DNA of 64,000 nt from Citreicella sp. C3M06 (GTDB taxonomy: Bacteria > Pseudomonadota > Alphaproteobacteria > Rhodobacterales > Rhodobacteraceae): the NCBI RefSeq assembly GCF_018860705.1, contig NZ_JAHKQA010000090.1:35971-99970 (forward strand), in the 5' to 3' direction. The translations under genes and the position numbers were made by a program. Below, one piece after another: positions 17,054-26,517 of the stretch; position 1 is the first letter of the stretch; the number at the start of each line of letters is the position of its first letter. Under the pieces are notes generated by a model that ran no database searches, was not told the origin of the DNA, and saw nothing but the letters and a program-made list of their open reading frames with translations.

Positions 17054-19141
17054 TCATCCGTTCAGATCCGCAAAGCTGCGCCCGTCGCGCTGCATCTTGC
17101 GAAGCAGATCGGGCACCTGCCAGAAATGCGGGTCTTCGGCGGCGTAATCTTCGATGCGCCGGATCAGCTCTGCCGGGCCGATCAGATCGGCCTGATGCAT
17201 CGGCCCGCCGCGATGGCGGGGAAAGCCGTAGCCGAACAGTTCGACCGCATCGATATCCACCGGACGCAGGGCGACGCCCTCTTCGAGCACCCGCACCGCT
17301 TCGGCGATCATCGCCGTCAGGCAGCGGGCGACGATGGTTTCGCGGCTGAAGGCGCGCGGGGCGAGGCCCAGCGCCCGGCGTTCGGTCTCGACGATCGCCA
17401 TTGCGCCGGGATGGGCGACGGGTTTTTTGCCGGCCTCGTAGAGGTAATAACCCTGTCCGGTCTTGCGCCCGAACCAGCCCTGATCGCAGATCAGATCGGC
17501 GACGCGGGAATAGCGCTCTTGCGGCGGGCGGGTGGCGGCCTTGCGATCGCGGGTGGCCCTCGCAATATCTAGCCCGGCCAGATCGTTGACGGCAAAGGGC
17601 CCCATGGCAAAGCCGAACTCCTCGAGCGCGGCGTCGATCCCGGCAAAATCGGCTCCGTCAAGCAGCAGGTAATCCGCGGCGCGGCGATACTGCGTCAGGA
17701 TGCGGTTGCCGATGAAGCCGTCACTGTTCCCGGCCCGCACCGGCACCTTGCCAAGCTTGCGGGCGAGCGCAAAGGCCGACGCAACGCAGCTTGGCGCAGT
17801 CTTTTCGGCGACGACCACCTCGATCAGCCGCATGATATGGGCTGGCGAAAAGAAGTGCAGGCCGATCACGTCTTCGGGCCGGGCGGTGGCCGCAGCGATC
17901 TGGTTGACGTCAAGATACGAGGTATTGGTGGCAAGGATCGCGCCCGGCTTGCAGATCGCATCAAGCTTGGCAAACAGCCCGATCTTGGCCTCCATATTCT
18001 CGAAGATCGCCTCGATGACCAGATCGGCCTCGGCGGCAACATCCAGACTGTCGGTGCACCCCAGCCCGTCAAGCGCGGCCTTGTGCGACTCTGCGGTCAG
18101 TTTGCCGCGTTTCAGAGCACCTGCGAGGTTCTTTTCGATGCCGCTGCGGGCCTGAGCGACACGGGCGCTTTGCGCTTCGATCAGGTCGGTCTGATAGCCG
18201 CCGATCAGCAGGGAGGTGGCAATGCCCACCCCCATCGTGCCGCCACCGATCACGGCGATGCGCTGTATCGTGCGCGGGGTGGCGGATTTTTCCGGGATCT
18301 GACCAGTGGCCCGCTCGGCAAAGAAAGCGTGCACCAGCCCGGCGCGTTCGTCACCGGCCATCAGCTCCATGAACAGCGCGCGTTCACCCGCAAGCCCCTC
18401 GTCAATGGGCAGGGTCGCGGCGCAGACTGCCTCCAGTGCCTTCAAAGGCGCCATCAGCGCCGGGCGCTTGGCCTGCAGGCGGATGCGCGCAGCGTCTACA
18501 GCGGCCGGATCATCGGCAACCACTCGCGCGTCGGTCTGCCGGTGTGCCAGCGTTCCGGCCAGCACATCGCGGGCCGCTGCAATCCCGGCCCCGCGCGCAG
18601 GGCCATCGACCAGCCGATCGAGAATGCCAAGCGACAGCGCCTCGTCCGCCAGCACATCGCGCCCCGAGCAGATGATATCGATGGCGCTTGCCAGCCCGGT
18701 CAGCCGTGGCAGGCGCTGCGCGCCGCCAGCCCCCGGAAGCAGCCCCAGCTTCACCTCTGGCAAGGCGATCCGCAGCCCCGCCACACCGACCCGCAGATGC
18801 GTCGCCAGCGCCAGTTCCAGCGCGCCGCCAAAGGCAACGCCGTGCAGCGCAGCGATCACCGGCTTGTCGCTGTCGTTCAGCGCCTTGAGAACCTGTGGCA
18901 GGGTCGGTTGCACATCCGCCTTGCCAAAATCCTTGATATCCGCGCCCGCCGAGAAAAACCGCCCCTCGCCGTAAAGCACGATGGCGCGGATCGCCGGATC
19001 TTGGCTCAGGGTCTGAAACGCGTCATGGATGGCGCTGCGCAGCGCCAGCCCCACCGCGTTGACCGGTGGTTTGGCAAGGCAGATCAGACCGATCTCGCCC
19101 TCGGTTTCGATCCTTGCGATTGCCGTAACGTCGTCTTTCAT
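17054..19141 (-). CDS. Bifunctional enoyl-CoA hydratase / 3-hydroxyacyl-CoA dehydrogenase
   Basis: A 695-residue FadB/FadJ-like fusion. The N-terminal crotonase domain (about 1-190) has LYGEGRFFSAGADIKDF and catalytic glutamates in FGGALELALATH and PEVKLGLLPGAGGAQRLPRL. The NAD domain starts near residue 290 with IAVIGGGTMGVGIA, and the catalytic His lies in GLHFFSPAHIMRLIEVV. The C-terminal helical domain has GFIGNRI. It catalyses the two middle steps of beta-oxidation. The start at 19141 is fixed by an AGGAGG site 8 bases upstream; that site overlaps codons of an earlier ATG (19165), which is therefore unlikely. It lies 20 bases after the thiolase gene. Confidence 0.93.
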   Translation of the reverse strand: MKDDVTAIARIETEGEIGLICLAKPPVNAVGLALRSAIHDAFQTLSQDPAIRAIVLYGEGRFFSAGADIKDFGKADVQPTLPQVLKALNDSDKPVIAALHGVAFGGALELALATHLRVGVAGLRIALPEVKLGLLPGAGGAQRLPRLTGLASAIDIICSGRDVLADEALSLGILDRLVDGPARGAGIAAARDVLAGTLAHRQTDARVVADDPAAVDAARIRLQAKRPALMAPLKALEAVCAATLPIDEGLAGERALFMELMAGDERAGLVHAFFAERATGQIPEKSATPRTIQRIAVIGGGTMGVGIATSLLIGGYQTDLIEAQSARVAQARSGIEKNLAGALKRGKLTAESHKAALDGLGCTDSLDVAAEADLVIEAIFENMEAKIGLFAKLDAICKPGAILATNTSYLDVNQIAAATARPEDVIGLHFFSPAHIMRLIEVVVAEKTAPSCVASAFALARKLGKVPVRAGNSDGFIGNRILTQYRRAADYLLLDGADFAGIDAALEEFGFAMGPFAVNDLAGLDIARATRDRKAATRPPQERYSRVADLICDQGWFGRKTGQGYYLYEAGKKPVAHPGAMAIVETERRALGLAPRAFSRETIVARCLTAMIAEAVRVLEEGVALRPVDIDAVELFGYGFPRHRGGPMHQADLIGPAELIRRIEDYAAEDPHFWQVPDLLRKMQRDGRSFADLNG

Positions 19142-19161
19142 CGCCTCAGCCTCCTCGCCCT

Positions 19162-20352
19162 TCATTGCAAACGCTCGATGATCACCGCGATGCCCTGTCC
19201 GAAGCCGATGCACATCGACAGGCAGCCATAGCGCCCACCACTGGCCTCGAGCTGGCGCAGCCCGGTCAGGATCAGCCGCGCACCGGATGCGCCCAGCGGA
19301 TGACCGATGGCGATGGCGCCGCCATTCGGATTCAGCCTCGCATCATCGGGCGCGATCTTCAGTGCGGCGCAGCAGGCGATGACCTGCGAGGCAAATGCTT
19401 CGTTGATTTCGATCACATCCATATCCGCAAGGCTCAGCCCCGCGCGGGTCAGCGCCTTGGGAATGGCATGGGCCGGGCCGATCCCCATCACCCGCGGCGC
19501 CACCCCGGACACCGCCCCGGCAAGGATGCGCCCGCGCGGTGCAAGCCCAAGACCCGCCCGCCCGATCAGCAGCGCACCGGCCCCATCGTTGATGCCCGAA
19601 GCATTGGCCGCCGTGACCACCCCCTTGGGATCGAGCGGGCGCATCGCCGCCATCTTTTCAAGGGTCGTGTCGGGGCGCGGATGTTCGTCCTGCGAGACCC
19701 TCGTGACGGCCCCCTTGCGCCCGGCAATCGAGATCGGAGTTATCTCGCCGTCATAAAACCCGGCCTCGCGCGCGGTTTCATAGCGCCGCTGGCTGGCCTC
19801 GGCGAACAGATCGCAGGCCTCGCGCGACAGGCCGAAGTCAGCCGCCAGATTGTCGGCGGTCTGCGGCATGGACTCGCGGCCAAAGGCTTCCTGAAACTGA
19901 GGATTGGGAAAGGGCTTGCCGGCGGTCGCATCGTGGATTTCGCTCTGGCGTGACCAGGCTGTCGCCGATTTTCCCATCACGAAGGGCGCACGGGTCATGC
20001 TTTCCACGCCGCCGGCGACGAACAGATCGCCCTCGCCCACCGACACCGCCCGAGCCACATCCAGCGCCGCCGCCATGCTGGACCCGCAAAGCCGGTTGAC
20101 CGTCTGCGCGCCCACACCCTCGGGCAGCCCGGCAAGCAGGGCGGAAAACCGCGCGACATTGCGGCTGTCTTCGCCGGACTGGCAGACATTGCCCAGCACC
20201 ACGTCTTCGATCTGATCGCCCGAGAGCTCTGTGCGAGCCATTAGCGCGGTGATGACCTGCGCCATCAGATCATCGGGGCGGATCGCGGCCAGCGCGCCGC
20301 CGTGGCGGCCAAAAGGGCTGCGCAGCCCGTCGTAGATATAGGCATCCAGCAT
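19162..20352 (-). CDS. Acetyl-CoA C-acyltransferase (beta-ketothiolase, PcaF/FadA-like)
   Basis: A 396-residue thiolase. The acylated cysteine lies in VNRLCGSSMAAALD, the histidine in GGAIAIGHPLGASGARL, and the second cysteine in GCLSMCIGFGQG. The length is normal for the family. It cleaves 3-ketoacyl-CoA with CoA to give acetyl-CoA. Closeness to PcaF (3-oxoadipyl-CoA thiolase) is suggested by the N-terminal AYIYDGLRSPFGRHGG but not proven. It is followed closely by the hydratase/dehydrogenase fusion, together forming a complete lower beta-oxidation pair. Confidence 0.93.
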   Translation of the reverse strand: MLDAYIYDGLRSPFGRHGGALAAIRPDDLMAQVITALMARTELSGDQIEDVVLGNVCQSGEDSRNVARFSALLAGLPEGVGAQTVNRLCGSSMAAALDVARAVSVGEGDLFVAGGVESMTRAPFVMGKSATAWSRQSEIHDATAGKPFPNPQFQEAFGRESMPQTADNLAADFGLSREACDLFAEASQRRYETAREAGFYDGEITPISIAGRKGAVTRVSQDEHPRPDTTLEKMAAMRPLDPKGVVTAANASGINDGAGALLIGRAGLGLAPRGRILAGAVSGVAPRVMGIGPAHAIPKALTRAGLSLADMDVIEINEAFASQVIACCAALKIAPDDARLNPNGGAIAIGHPLGASGARLILTGLRQLEASGGRYGCLSMCIGFGQGIAVIIERLQ

Positions 20353-20376
20353 GGTGTCTTCCTTTTCCTGTCCGGC

Positions 20377-21837
20377 TCAGTCGGTGGTGAACCGGCCTGC
20401 GTCGGCCATTGCGTCGATCGACGGCATCACCTTGACCTCGAGATATTCCTCGAGCCCGAAAGCCCCGCCCTCACGCCCGTTTCCGGAGTGTTTGTACCCC
20501 CCGAAGGGCGAGCCATAGCTGGCACCCTGCCCGTTGATCGCCACTACCCCGGCGCGCAGCTGTCGGGCGACGCGCCGCGCCCGCCCGGCGCTGCCGGTCT
20601 GCACGTAGGCAGCAAGGCCGTAATCGCTGTCATTGGCGATGCGGATTGCGTCTTCTTCGGTGTCGAACGGGATGATGCACAGCACCGGGCCAAAGATCTC
20701 TTCGCGGGCGATGCGCATGTCATTGCTGACATCGGCAAAGATCGTCGGCCTTACGAACCAGCCCTTGTCAAAGCCGTCGGGCCGCCCCGGCCCACCGGCC
20801 AGAAGCCGCGCGCCCTCGTCAAGGCCCAGCTGGATCATCGCCTGAACCCGCTCGAACTGCATCTTGTCAAACAGCGGGCCGATATGGCCGCCCTCTTTGG
20901 CGGGATCGTCGACGGCCTGCGCCTCTGCTGCCTTGCGCGCAAGGTCGAGCACCGCGTCATAGCAGCTGCGTTCGACCAGCATCCGGGTCGGGGCGTTGCA
21001 GCCCTGCCCGGTGTTGAGAAAGCAGCGCTGCACCGAGGCGGCCACGCAGGTTTCCAGATCGGCATCAGCAAAGACCAGGTTGGCCGATTTGCCGCCCAGT
21101 TCCAGCGCCACGCGTTTGACTGTTTCGGCGCTGTCGCGCGACACCATCGCCCCGGCGCGGGTCGAGCCGGTAAAGGACATCATCGCCACATCCGGGTGGC
21201 GCGACATGGCGCTGCCCACGCCGGGGCCATCCCCGAACACAAGGTTGAACACGCCCGCAGGCAGGCCCGCCTCATGCACGCATTGCGCAAAGATCGCCGC
21301 AGACAACGGCGTGTGTTCCGAGGGTTTGAGCACGCAGGTCGCACCCACCGCAAGCGCTGGCATGACCTTTTGCGCGATCTGGTTGATCGGCCAGTTCCAC
21401 GGCGTGATCAGACCGCAAACCCCGATGGGGTCCTTTCGGATGATGTCACCGTTCGGCAGGCTGTATTCTTCGGAATGGGCCTCGAGCGCGGCGATATAAG
21501 CCGCGGCGTGGCGCGGACCGCAGCCGGCCTGCGCGTTGCGCGCAAGGGTGATGGGGGCGCCCATCTCGGCGCTGATGGCGTCGCCCATATCATTGATGCG
21601 CGCCTCAAGCGCCGCCTGCAGCGCCCGCAGATAGCCCAGCCGCTCGGATTTGGTCGTGCGCGAATAGCTTTCAAAGGCCCGGGCAGCGGCGGCGACGGCG
21701 CGATCCACATCCGCCGCCGTGCCAAGGGTGACGGTGCCGATCTGCGCCTCGCTCGCCGGGTTCAGGATGGGGAAATCCCGCCCGCCCTGCCCGCTGGTCC
21801 AGACGCCGTCGATGTAATGCTTGTTGAGTATGGTCAC
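20377..21837 (-). CDS. NAD(P)-dependent aldehyde dehydrogenase
   Basis: A 486-residue aldehyde dehydrogenase with the core motifs: NWPINQIAQKVMPALAVG for cofactor binding, SFTGSTRAGAMVSRDSA, the catalytic glutamate in ALELGGKSANLVF, and the nucleophile in FLNTGQGCNAPTR. It oxidises an aldehyde to the acid. The start is taken as the GTG at 21837 (VTILNKHYIDGVW), because the domain begins there and a GGAAGCGGAG stretch lies upstream; the nearest upstream ATG lies within the preceding gene. Its place between a CMD-like gene and a thiolase suggests it acts on an intermediate of the same pathway. Confidence 0.92.
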   Translation of the reverse strand: MTILNKHYIDGVWTSGQGGRDFPILNPASEAQIGTVTLGTAADVDRAVAAAARAFESYSRTTKSERLGYLRALQAALEARINDMGDAISAEMGAPITLARNAQAGCGPRHAAAYIAALEAHSEEYSLPNGDIIRKDPIGVCGLITPWNWPINQIAQKVMPALAVGATCVLKPSEHTPLSAAIFAQCVHEAGLPAGVFNLVFGDGPGVGSAMSRHPDVAMMSFTGSTRAGAMVSRDSAETVKRVALELGGKSANLVFADADLETCVAASVQRCFLNTGQGCNAPTRMLVERSCYDAVLDLARKAAEAQAVDDPAKEGGHIGPLFDKMQFERVQAMIQLGLDEGARLLAGGPGRPDGFDKGWFVRPTIFADVSNDMRIAREEIFGPVLCIIPFDTEEDAIRIANDSDYGLAAYVQTGSAGRARRVARQLRAGVVAINGQGASYGSPFGGYKHSGNGREGGAFGLEEYLEVKVMPSIDAMADAGRFTTD

Positions 21838-21862
21838 GTCGTTGCGCTCCGCTTCCTGTGGG

Positions 21863-22258
21863 TCACTTGTCGGCTGCGTCCAGCAGCCCGCGGTCTTCCA
21901 GCACCTTGCGGGCATGGCGGAAGCATTCCAGCGATTGCGGCACGCCGCAGTAGATGCCGATGATGTGGATGATCGAGCGGATCTCTTCTTTTGTGACGCC
22001 GTTGTTGATGGCGCCGTTGCAGTGGATTTCCCACTCGTGCATCTTGCCCAGCGCGGCCAGCATCACGAGGTTGAGCATCGAACGGGTCTTGTGATCGATG
22101 GTGTCATCGCCCCAGCCAAACCCCCAGCACCACGCGGTCATCGCCTCTTGGAACGGGCGGGTGAACTCATCTGCGGCGGCAAGGTTGCGTTCGACATACT
22201 CTGCGCCGACAACCGCCTTGCGCTGCTTGAGACCGTGTTCAAAAAGATCGTTGTTCAT
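21863..22258 (-). CDS. Carboxymuconolactone decarboxylase family protein
   Basis: A 131-residue CMD-fold protein with FTRPFQEAMTAWCWGFGWG and the core IHIIGIYCGVPQSLECFRHA, which has one cysteine and a downstream histidine rather than the CxxC of peroxidase-type AhpD relatives. It may therefore act as a decarboxylase or hydrolase-like enzyme of the pathway rather than as a peroxidase; this is inference. The start at 22258 (MNNDLFEHGLKQR) follows a GGAAATGACAAG stretch. It lies 25 bases after the CoA-transferase gene. Confidence 0.88.
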   Translation of the reverse strand: MNNDLFEHGLKQRKAVVGAEYVERNLAAADEFTRPFQEAMTAWCWGFGWGDDTIDHKTRSMLNLVMLAALGKMHEWEIHCNGAINNGVTKEEIRSIIHIIGIYCGVPQSLECFRHARKVLEDRGLLDAADK

Positions 22259-22283
22259 CTTGTCATTTCCTTGGATTGGGGGG

Positions 22284-23456
22284 TCAGGCCACCACGCCTT
22301 GGGCATAAAGCGTATCGATCTGCTCGGCGGCATAGCCCAGCTCGGTCATGATCTGCCGGGTGTGCTGGCCGATGGTGGGGGATTGCGACAGCACCTCGCC
22401 CACGGTGAAATCGGGCAGACCGGGGATGTTGGGCACCGGCCAAGGATCGTCGCTGCCCGCCTGTTCCAGCCAGCTGAACACGCCGATTTCCTTGGCCTGA
22501 GGGTGGTGGACGAAATCGCGATAAGATTGCACGACCTCGTTTTGCAGCCCCGCCTTGCTGAGCCGATCCGACAGCGCGGCGGCGTCCCATGTGGCGGTGA
22601 TCCCGCGCACATAGTCGTTGAGGTAATCGATATCGGCCAGCCGCCCCGCGATGGTGTGAAAGCGTTCTTCGGCCCAAAGCTCGGGCAGATTCATCAGATC
22701 GCAGAAGGTGGCGAATTCGCGGTCGCGCACGATGTTGATCTGGATGTAGCCGTCCTTGGTTTTGAACGTGCCCGAGGGCGCGGTGGATGCCTTGCGCGCC
22801 CCGCCGCGAAACCCGCTGAGCAGACGCACGGCCTGAATGGCGGCGGCGCCTTCCATCAGGCTGATCTCGATCTTGCGGCCCCGGTTGTGATCGCGCCGCG
22901 CATAGAGCGCCCCGGCAAGCGATTGCGTGGCAAACAGCCCCGTCGCCATGTCGAAATAGCTGACCGGCGTGTGATGTGAGATCCCGTCAAGCCCGGTGTT
23001 CTCATCCACGAACCCGCTGAAGGCCTGCAACATCGGGTCCATCGCCGGGCGGTCGCGCATCGGCCCCGACTGGCCATAGCCCGAGATCGACACATAGAGC
23101 AGCCCGGGATTCATCTCGGCCAGCCGCTCATAGCCATAGCCGAGCCGCTCAGCCACGCCGGGGCGATAGCCTTCGATGAACACATCGGCCTGCGCGATCA
23201 TCTTGTCGGTGATCTCCTTGGCCTCGGGTTGTTTGAGGTTCAGGCTGATGGCGCGTTTGCCCATGTTCGCGACAATGGAATAGGCGGTGTGATCGCCGTA
23301 GACCCCGCCGATCAGACGCGCCCAGTCACCCCCCGCCGGTTCGACCTTGACCACATCGGCCCCCTGCTGGGCCAGCAGCATAGCGCAATACGGCCCTGCC
23401 AATCCCTGAGACAGGTCAACGACCTTCAACCCCTCGTATGGGCGCTCAAAGCTCAT
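22284..23456 (-). CDS. Class III CoA-transferase (CaiB/BaiF family)
   Basis: A 390-residue family III CoA-transferase. Diagnostic motifs are VVDLSQGLAGPYCAMLLAQQ at the N-terminus, VKVEPAGGDWARLIG, and the catalytic aspartate in RPAMDPMLQAFSGF. It transfers CoA between acids, typically from a donor such as succinyl- or acetyl-CoA. Here it is the likely activation step that feeds the acyl-CoA dehydrogenase and beta-oxidation genes beside it. It overlaps the dehydrogenase gene upstream by 4 bases (ATGA), which points to translational coupling. Confidence 0.92.
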   Translation of the reverse strand: MSFERPYEGLKVVDLSQGLAGPYCAMLLAQQGADVVKVEPAGGDWARLIGGVYGDHTAYSIVANMGKRAISLNLKQPEAKEITDKMIAQADVFIEGYRPGVAERLGYGYERLAEMNPGLLYVSISGYGQSGPMRDRPAMDPMLQAFSGFVDENTGLDGISHHTPVSYFDMATGLFATQSLAGALYARRDHNRGRKIEISLMEGAAAIQAVRLLSGFRGGARKASTAPSGTFKTKDGYIQINIVRDREFATFCDLMNLPELWAEERFHTIAGRLADIDYLNDYVRGITATWDAAALSDRLSKAGLQNEVVQSYRDFVHHPQAKEIGVFSWLEQAGSDDPWPVPNIPGLPDFTVGEVLSQSPTIGQHTRQIMTELGYAAEQIDTLYAQGVVA

Positions 23457-24325
23457 GATTTCCCCCTGTTTTCCAGAACTTCGAACACGCGGGTGAAATC
23501 GGATTGCGGCGGCAGGGTCTGTTCGACGAGGTTCCAGACCTCGGCCACCCGCTCGCCCATGAGGTTGGAGGTACCCGCCTCGCGCACGAATTCGTTGTAG
23601 AGCCGCACATCCTTGTTCAACAGCTCGGCAAAGAAGCCGGCATCATAGGTGCCGGGCAGCACGCGGTTGGGGAATTTATCCTCGATCGCGGTATTGTTGC
23701 CGGTCGAAACCTTCACCACGTCGATGATGGTTTTCATCTCGACCCCATGCGCCAGCCCGAACAGCACCGCCTCCGAGCTGGCCGCCATCGCGGTGGCCGA
23801 CAGGAAGTTGTTCAGCAGCTTGACCGCCTGCCCCTGCCCCGGCGTGTCGCCGACGTGGAAGGTGTTCTTGGAAAACAGGTCAAGGATCGGCTGGTGGCGG
23901 TCCATTTCGGCGCGCGACCCGGACCAGATGATGGTGATCGCCGCCTTGAGCGCGCCTTGCCGCCCGCCGCTGACCGGGGCGTCGATATAGGTCATGCCCG
24001 CGCCCTGAATGGTGGCGGCGGCCTGTTTGGCAGCGGCCGGGCCGATGGTGGACATATCGATGATGACCTTGCCCGCGACATCCGGCAGTGCGGCGATTTC
24101 GCCCGCAACCGCGTTGACGATCTTGCCATCGGGCAGCGACAGGAAAACCGTGTCCGCCCCCGCCACGACGGCGGCAAGGCTGTCGACCTCGGTGCCGCCC
24201 TTGGGGGCAAGGCCCGGCGTGCGGTCATGGCACAGAACGGGCGCATCGCCCTTGCAGATAAAGGCGCACATGGGTTCGCCCATCTGGCCCAACCCGACGA
24301 AACCGATGGTTTTGGGAGCAGTCAT
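23453..24325 (-). CDS. NAD(P)-dependent 3-hydroxyisobutyrate dehydrogenase-family oxidoreductase
   Basis: A 290-residue beta-hydroxyacid dehydrogenase. It shows the Rossmann start TIGFVGLGQMGEPMC, the substrate motif DAPVSGGRQGALKA, and the catalytic lysine in AVKLLNNFLSATA. Members oxidise 3-hydroxy acids such as 3-hydroxyisobutyrate, tartronate or related semialdehydes. The substrate here is unknown, but the neighbours suggest a branched or hydroxylated acid. It begins one base after the acyl-CoA dehydrogenase stop and overlaps the CoA-transferase. Confidence 0.92.
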   Translation of the reverse strand: MTAPKTIGFVGLGQMGEPMCAFICKGDAPVLCHDRTPGLAPKGGTEVDSLAAVVAGADTVFLSLPDGKIVNAVAGEIAALPDVAGKVIIDMSTIGPAAAKQAAATIQGAGMTYIDAPVSGGRQGALKAAITIIWSGSRAEMDRHQPILDLFSKNTFHVGDTPGQGQAVKLLNNFLSATAMAASSEAVLFGLAHGVEMKTIIDVVKVSTGNNTAIEDKFPNRVLPGTYDAGFFAELLNKDVRLYNEFVREAGTSNLMGERVAEVWNLVEQTLPPQSDFTRVFEVLENRGKS

Positions 24326-24326
24326 G

Positions 24327-25565
24327 TTACACCTTCTTGTTTGTATATTTTTTCAGTTCAAGACGGGCGATCTGGTTCTGGTGAACCTCGTCCGGGCCAT
24401 CGGCCAGACGGATCGCGCGGGCCCGGGCATAGGCGTAGGACAGGCCGAAATCGTTCGACACGCCGGCGGCGCCATGGGCCTGGATCGCCCAGTCGATGAC
24501 CTGCGCGGCCATGTTCGGGGCGACCACCTTGATCATGCCGATGTCCTTGCGGGCTTCCTTGTTGCCGACCTTGTCCATGCGGTCGGCGGCGTTCAGCGTC
24601 AGCAGCCGCGCCTGATCGATCAGGATGCGCGCATTGGCGATGCGCTCGCGCGTTACACCCTGATCCGACAGCGGCTTGCCAAAGGGATGCCGGTCGAGCA
24701 CCCGTTTGCACATCTTTTCCAACGCGACCTCGGCCTGCCCGATCATGCGCATGCAATGGTGGATGCGCCCCGGCCCGAGGCGACCCTGCGCGATTTCAAA
24801 TCCGCGCCCCTCGCCAAGCAGGATGTTGGACACCGGCACGCGCACGTTGTCATAGATAATTTCGCCATGCCCGTGCGGCGCATCGGAAAAGCCGAACACC
24901 GGGATCATCCGCTTGATTGTCAGGCCGGGCGTGTCGCGCGGCACAAGGATCATGCTTTGCTGGCGATAGGGATCTGCGCCGTCGGGGTCGGACTTGCCCA
25001 TCACGATGAACAGCTTGCAGCGGCTGTCGCCAGAGCCGGAGGTCCACCATTTGCGCCCGTTGATGACGTATTCGTCGCCGTCGCGGGTGATGGTCAGGCT
25101 GATGTTGCGCGCGTCCGATGATGCGACATCCGGCTCGGTCATGGAAAAGCACGAGCGGATTTCGCCCGCCAGCAGCGGCTCCATCCATTGCTTTTTCTGC
25201 TCTTCAGTGCCGAAACGTTCCAGCGTTTCCATGTTGCCAGTGTCGGGCGCGGAACAGTTGAACACCTCGGCCGACCACGGCGCGCGACCCATGATTTCGC
25301 ACAACGGCGCGTATTCGAGGTTGGTCAGCCCGCCGCCCTTGCGGCTTTCGGGCAGGAACAGGTTCCACAGACCCGCTTCGCGCGCCTTGGGCTTGAGCTC
25401 TTCGATGATCGGAACACCGCCCCAGTTTTCCCAATGCTCGACGCCATAGCCCATGTCTTGCAGCTGTTGGGCATAGAGTGGTTCGTTGGGGTAGATGTGC
25501 TCTTCCATGAAGGCATTCAGCCGCGCGCACAGGTCTTTCACCTTTGGGCTTTGGTCGAAATCCAT
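24327..25565 (-). CDS. Acyl-CoA dehydrogenase
   Basis: A 412-residue FAD enzyme of the larger ACAD11-like type. Core motifs are [17 protein letters not shown], the [13 protein letters not shown] beta strand, and [20 protein letters not shown] near the C-terminus. It introduces an alpha-beta double bond into an acyl-CoA and passes electrons to ETF. The sequence ends in RLELKKY with a basic tail. It is first in the second sub-operon, downstream of a 158-base gap after the SDR gene stop, which could hold a promoter. Confidence 0.92.
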   Translation of the reverse strand: MDFDQSPKVKDLCARLNAFMEEHIYPNEPLYAQQLQDMGYGVEHWENWGGVPIIEELKPKAREAGLWNLFLPESRKGGGLTNLEYAPLCEIMGRAPWSAEVFNCSAPDTGNMETLERFGTEEQKKQWMEPLLAGEIRSCFSMTEPDVASSDARNISLTITRDGDEYVINGRKWWTSGSGDSRCKLFIVMGKSDPDGADPYRQQSMILVPRDTPGLTIKRMIPVFGFSDAPHGHGEIIYDNVRVPVSNILLGEGRGFEIAQGRLGPGRIHHCMRMIGQAEVALEKMCKRVLDRHPFGKPLSDQGVTRERIANARILIDQARLLTLNAADRMDKVGNKEARKDIGMIKVVAPNMAAQVIDWAIQAHGAAGVSNDFGLSYAYARARAIRLADGPDEVHQNQIARLELKKYTNKKV

Positions 25566-25723
25566 TGATATTGCTCCATTATTTTCTGGCGCGGGGCCAT
25601 TTTACGGCCGCAGGAAGCCGCGGCCTGAAACCGGCCGTTTCTCCCCGTTCTGCGGAGGTGTTCAGTGTTTGCGCCCTATATGGGCGATGCGACCCTAGTG
25701 GCCGACATGCCGTGTGACGCGCC

Positions 25724-26494
25724 CTAGGGGCCGACGATGGTGGTTCCGCCATCCACGACGATGACCTCCCCTGTGATGAATCTCGCCGACGGGCCAGCAA
25801 GGAAGGTGGCGACTCCGCCAATATCCTCGGGGGCGCCAAGCCTGCGCACCGGCGTGCGTTTGATCCGATCATCGCGAAGGCTGTCGTTTTCCCACAGCGC
25901 GCGGGCGAAATCGGTTTTGATCAGCCCCGGCATGATGCAGTTGACGGTGATGTTTTTTGGCCCCCATTCCACAGCGAGCGAGCGGGTCACACCCACATCC
26001 GCCGTCTTGGAAATGCCATAGGCCCCCAACGTCGCCGATCCGCGCAAGCCGCCGATGGACGAGACGATGATGAAGGCCCCACCCCCCGCGTCGGCCATAT
26101 GCGGCATGGCGGCATTGGCGAACCAGATGGCGCTGTGCACGTTCGACGTCATCACCTTGTCAAACGCTTCATCCGACAATTCGGCGAGCGGGCCATAGAC
26201 CGGGTTGACCGCTGCATTGGCGACGAAAACGTCCAGCCTCCCCCAAGCTGCATGGGTTTGCGCCACCAGCGCCTCGCATTCCTCGCGGCGCGAAATGTTG
26301 CACGCAATGGCGATGGCCTCGCCCCCGGCGGCGCGGATCTCTTCGGCGGCCGCTTCGCAGGCGTCGATCTTGCGGCTGGCGATGGCGACCTTGGCCCCCA
26401 TCGCGGCCAGATGATGGGCGATGGACAGGCCGATGCCCTTGCTGCCGCCGGTGACGATGGCGACTTTGCCGTCCAGGGAAAATGGGTTCTTCAT
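25724..26494 (-). CDS. SDR-family oxidoreductase
   Basis: A 256-residue short-chain dehydrogenase/reductase with a Rossmann TGGSKGIGLSIAHHL, a VANAAVNPVYG strand, the catalytic serine near IIVSSIGGLRG, and the YGISK tyrosine-lysine pair. Its end, TGEVIVVDGGTTI, is the classic SDR C-terminus. It interconverts an alcohol and a ketone with NAD(P). The start at 26494 is preferred because a GCGGAGAC site lies upstream; an ATG at 26521 overlapping the previous stop is possible. Confidence 0.92.
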   Translation of the reverse strand: MKNPFSLDGKVAIVTGGSKGIGLSIAHHLAAMGAKVAIASRKIDACEAAAEEIRAAGGEAIAIACNISRREECEALVAQTHAAWGRLDVFVANAAVNPVYGPLAELSDEAFDKVMTSNVHSAIWFANAAMPHMADAGGGAFIIVSSIGGLRGSATLGAYGISKTADVGVTRSLAVEWGPKNITVNCIMPGLIKTDFARALWENDSLRDDRIKRTPVRRLGAPEDIGGVATFLAGPSARFITGEVIVVDGGTTIVGP

Positions 26495-26517
26495 GGGGTT
26501 GTCTCCGCTAAATTCGC

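Noticed and set aside
20302..21963. 553-residue plus-strand frame opposite the aldehyde dehydrogenase
   Set aside because: The minus-strand frame has all aldehyde dehydrogenase motifs; the plus frame is a high-GC shadow.
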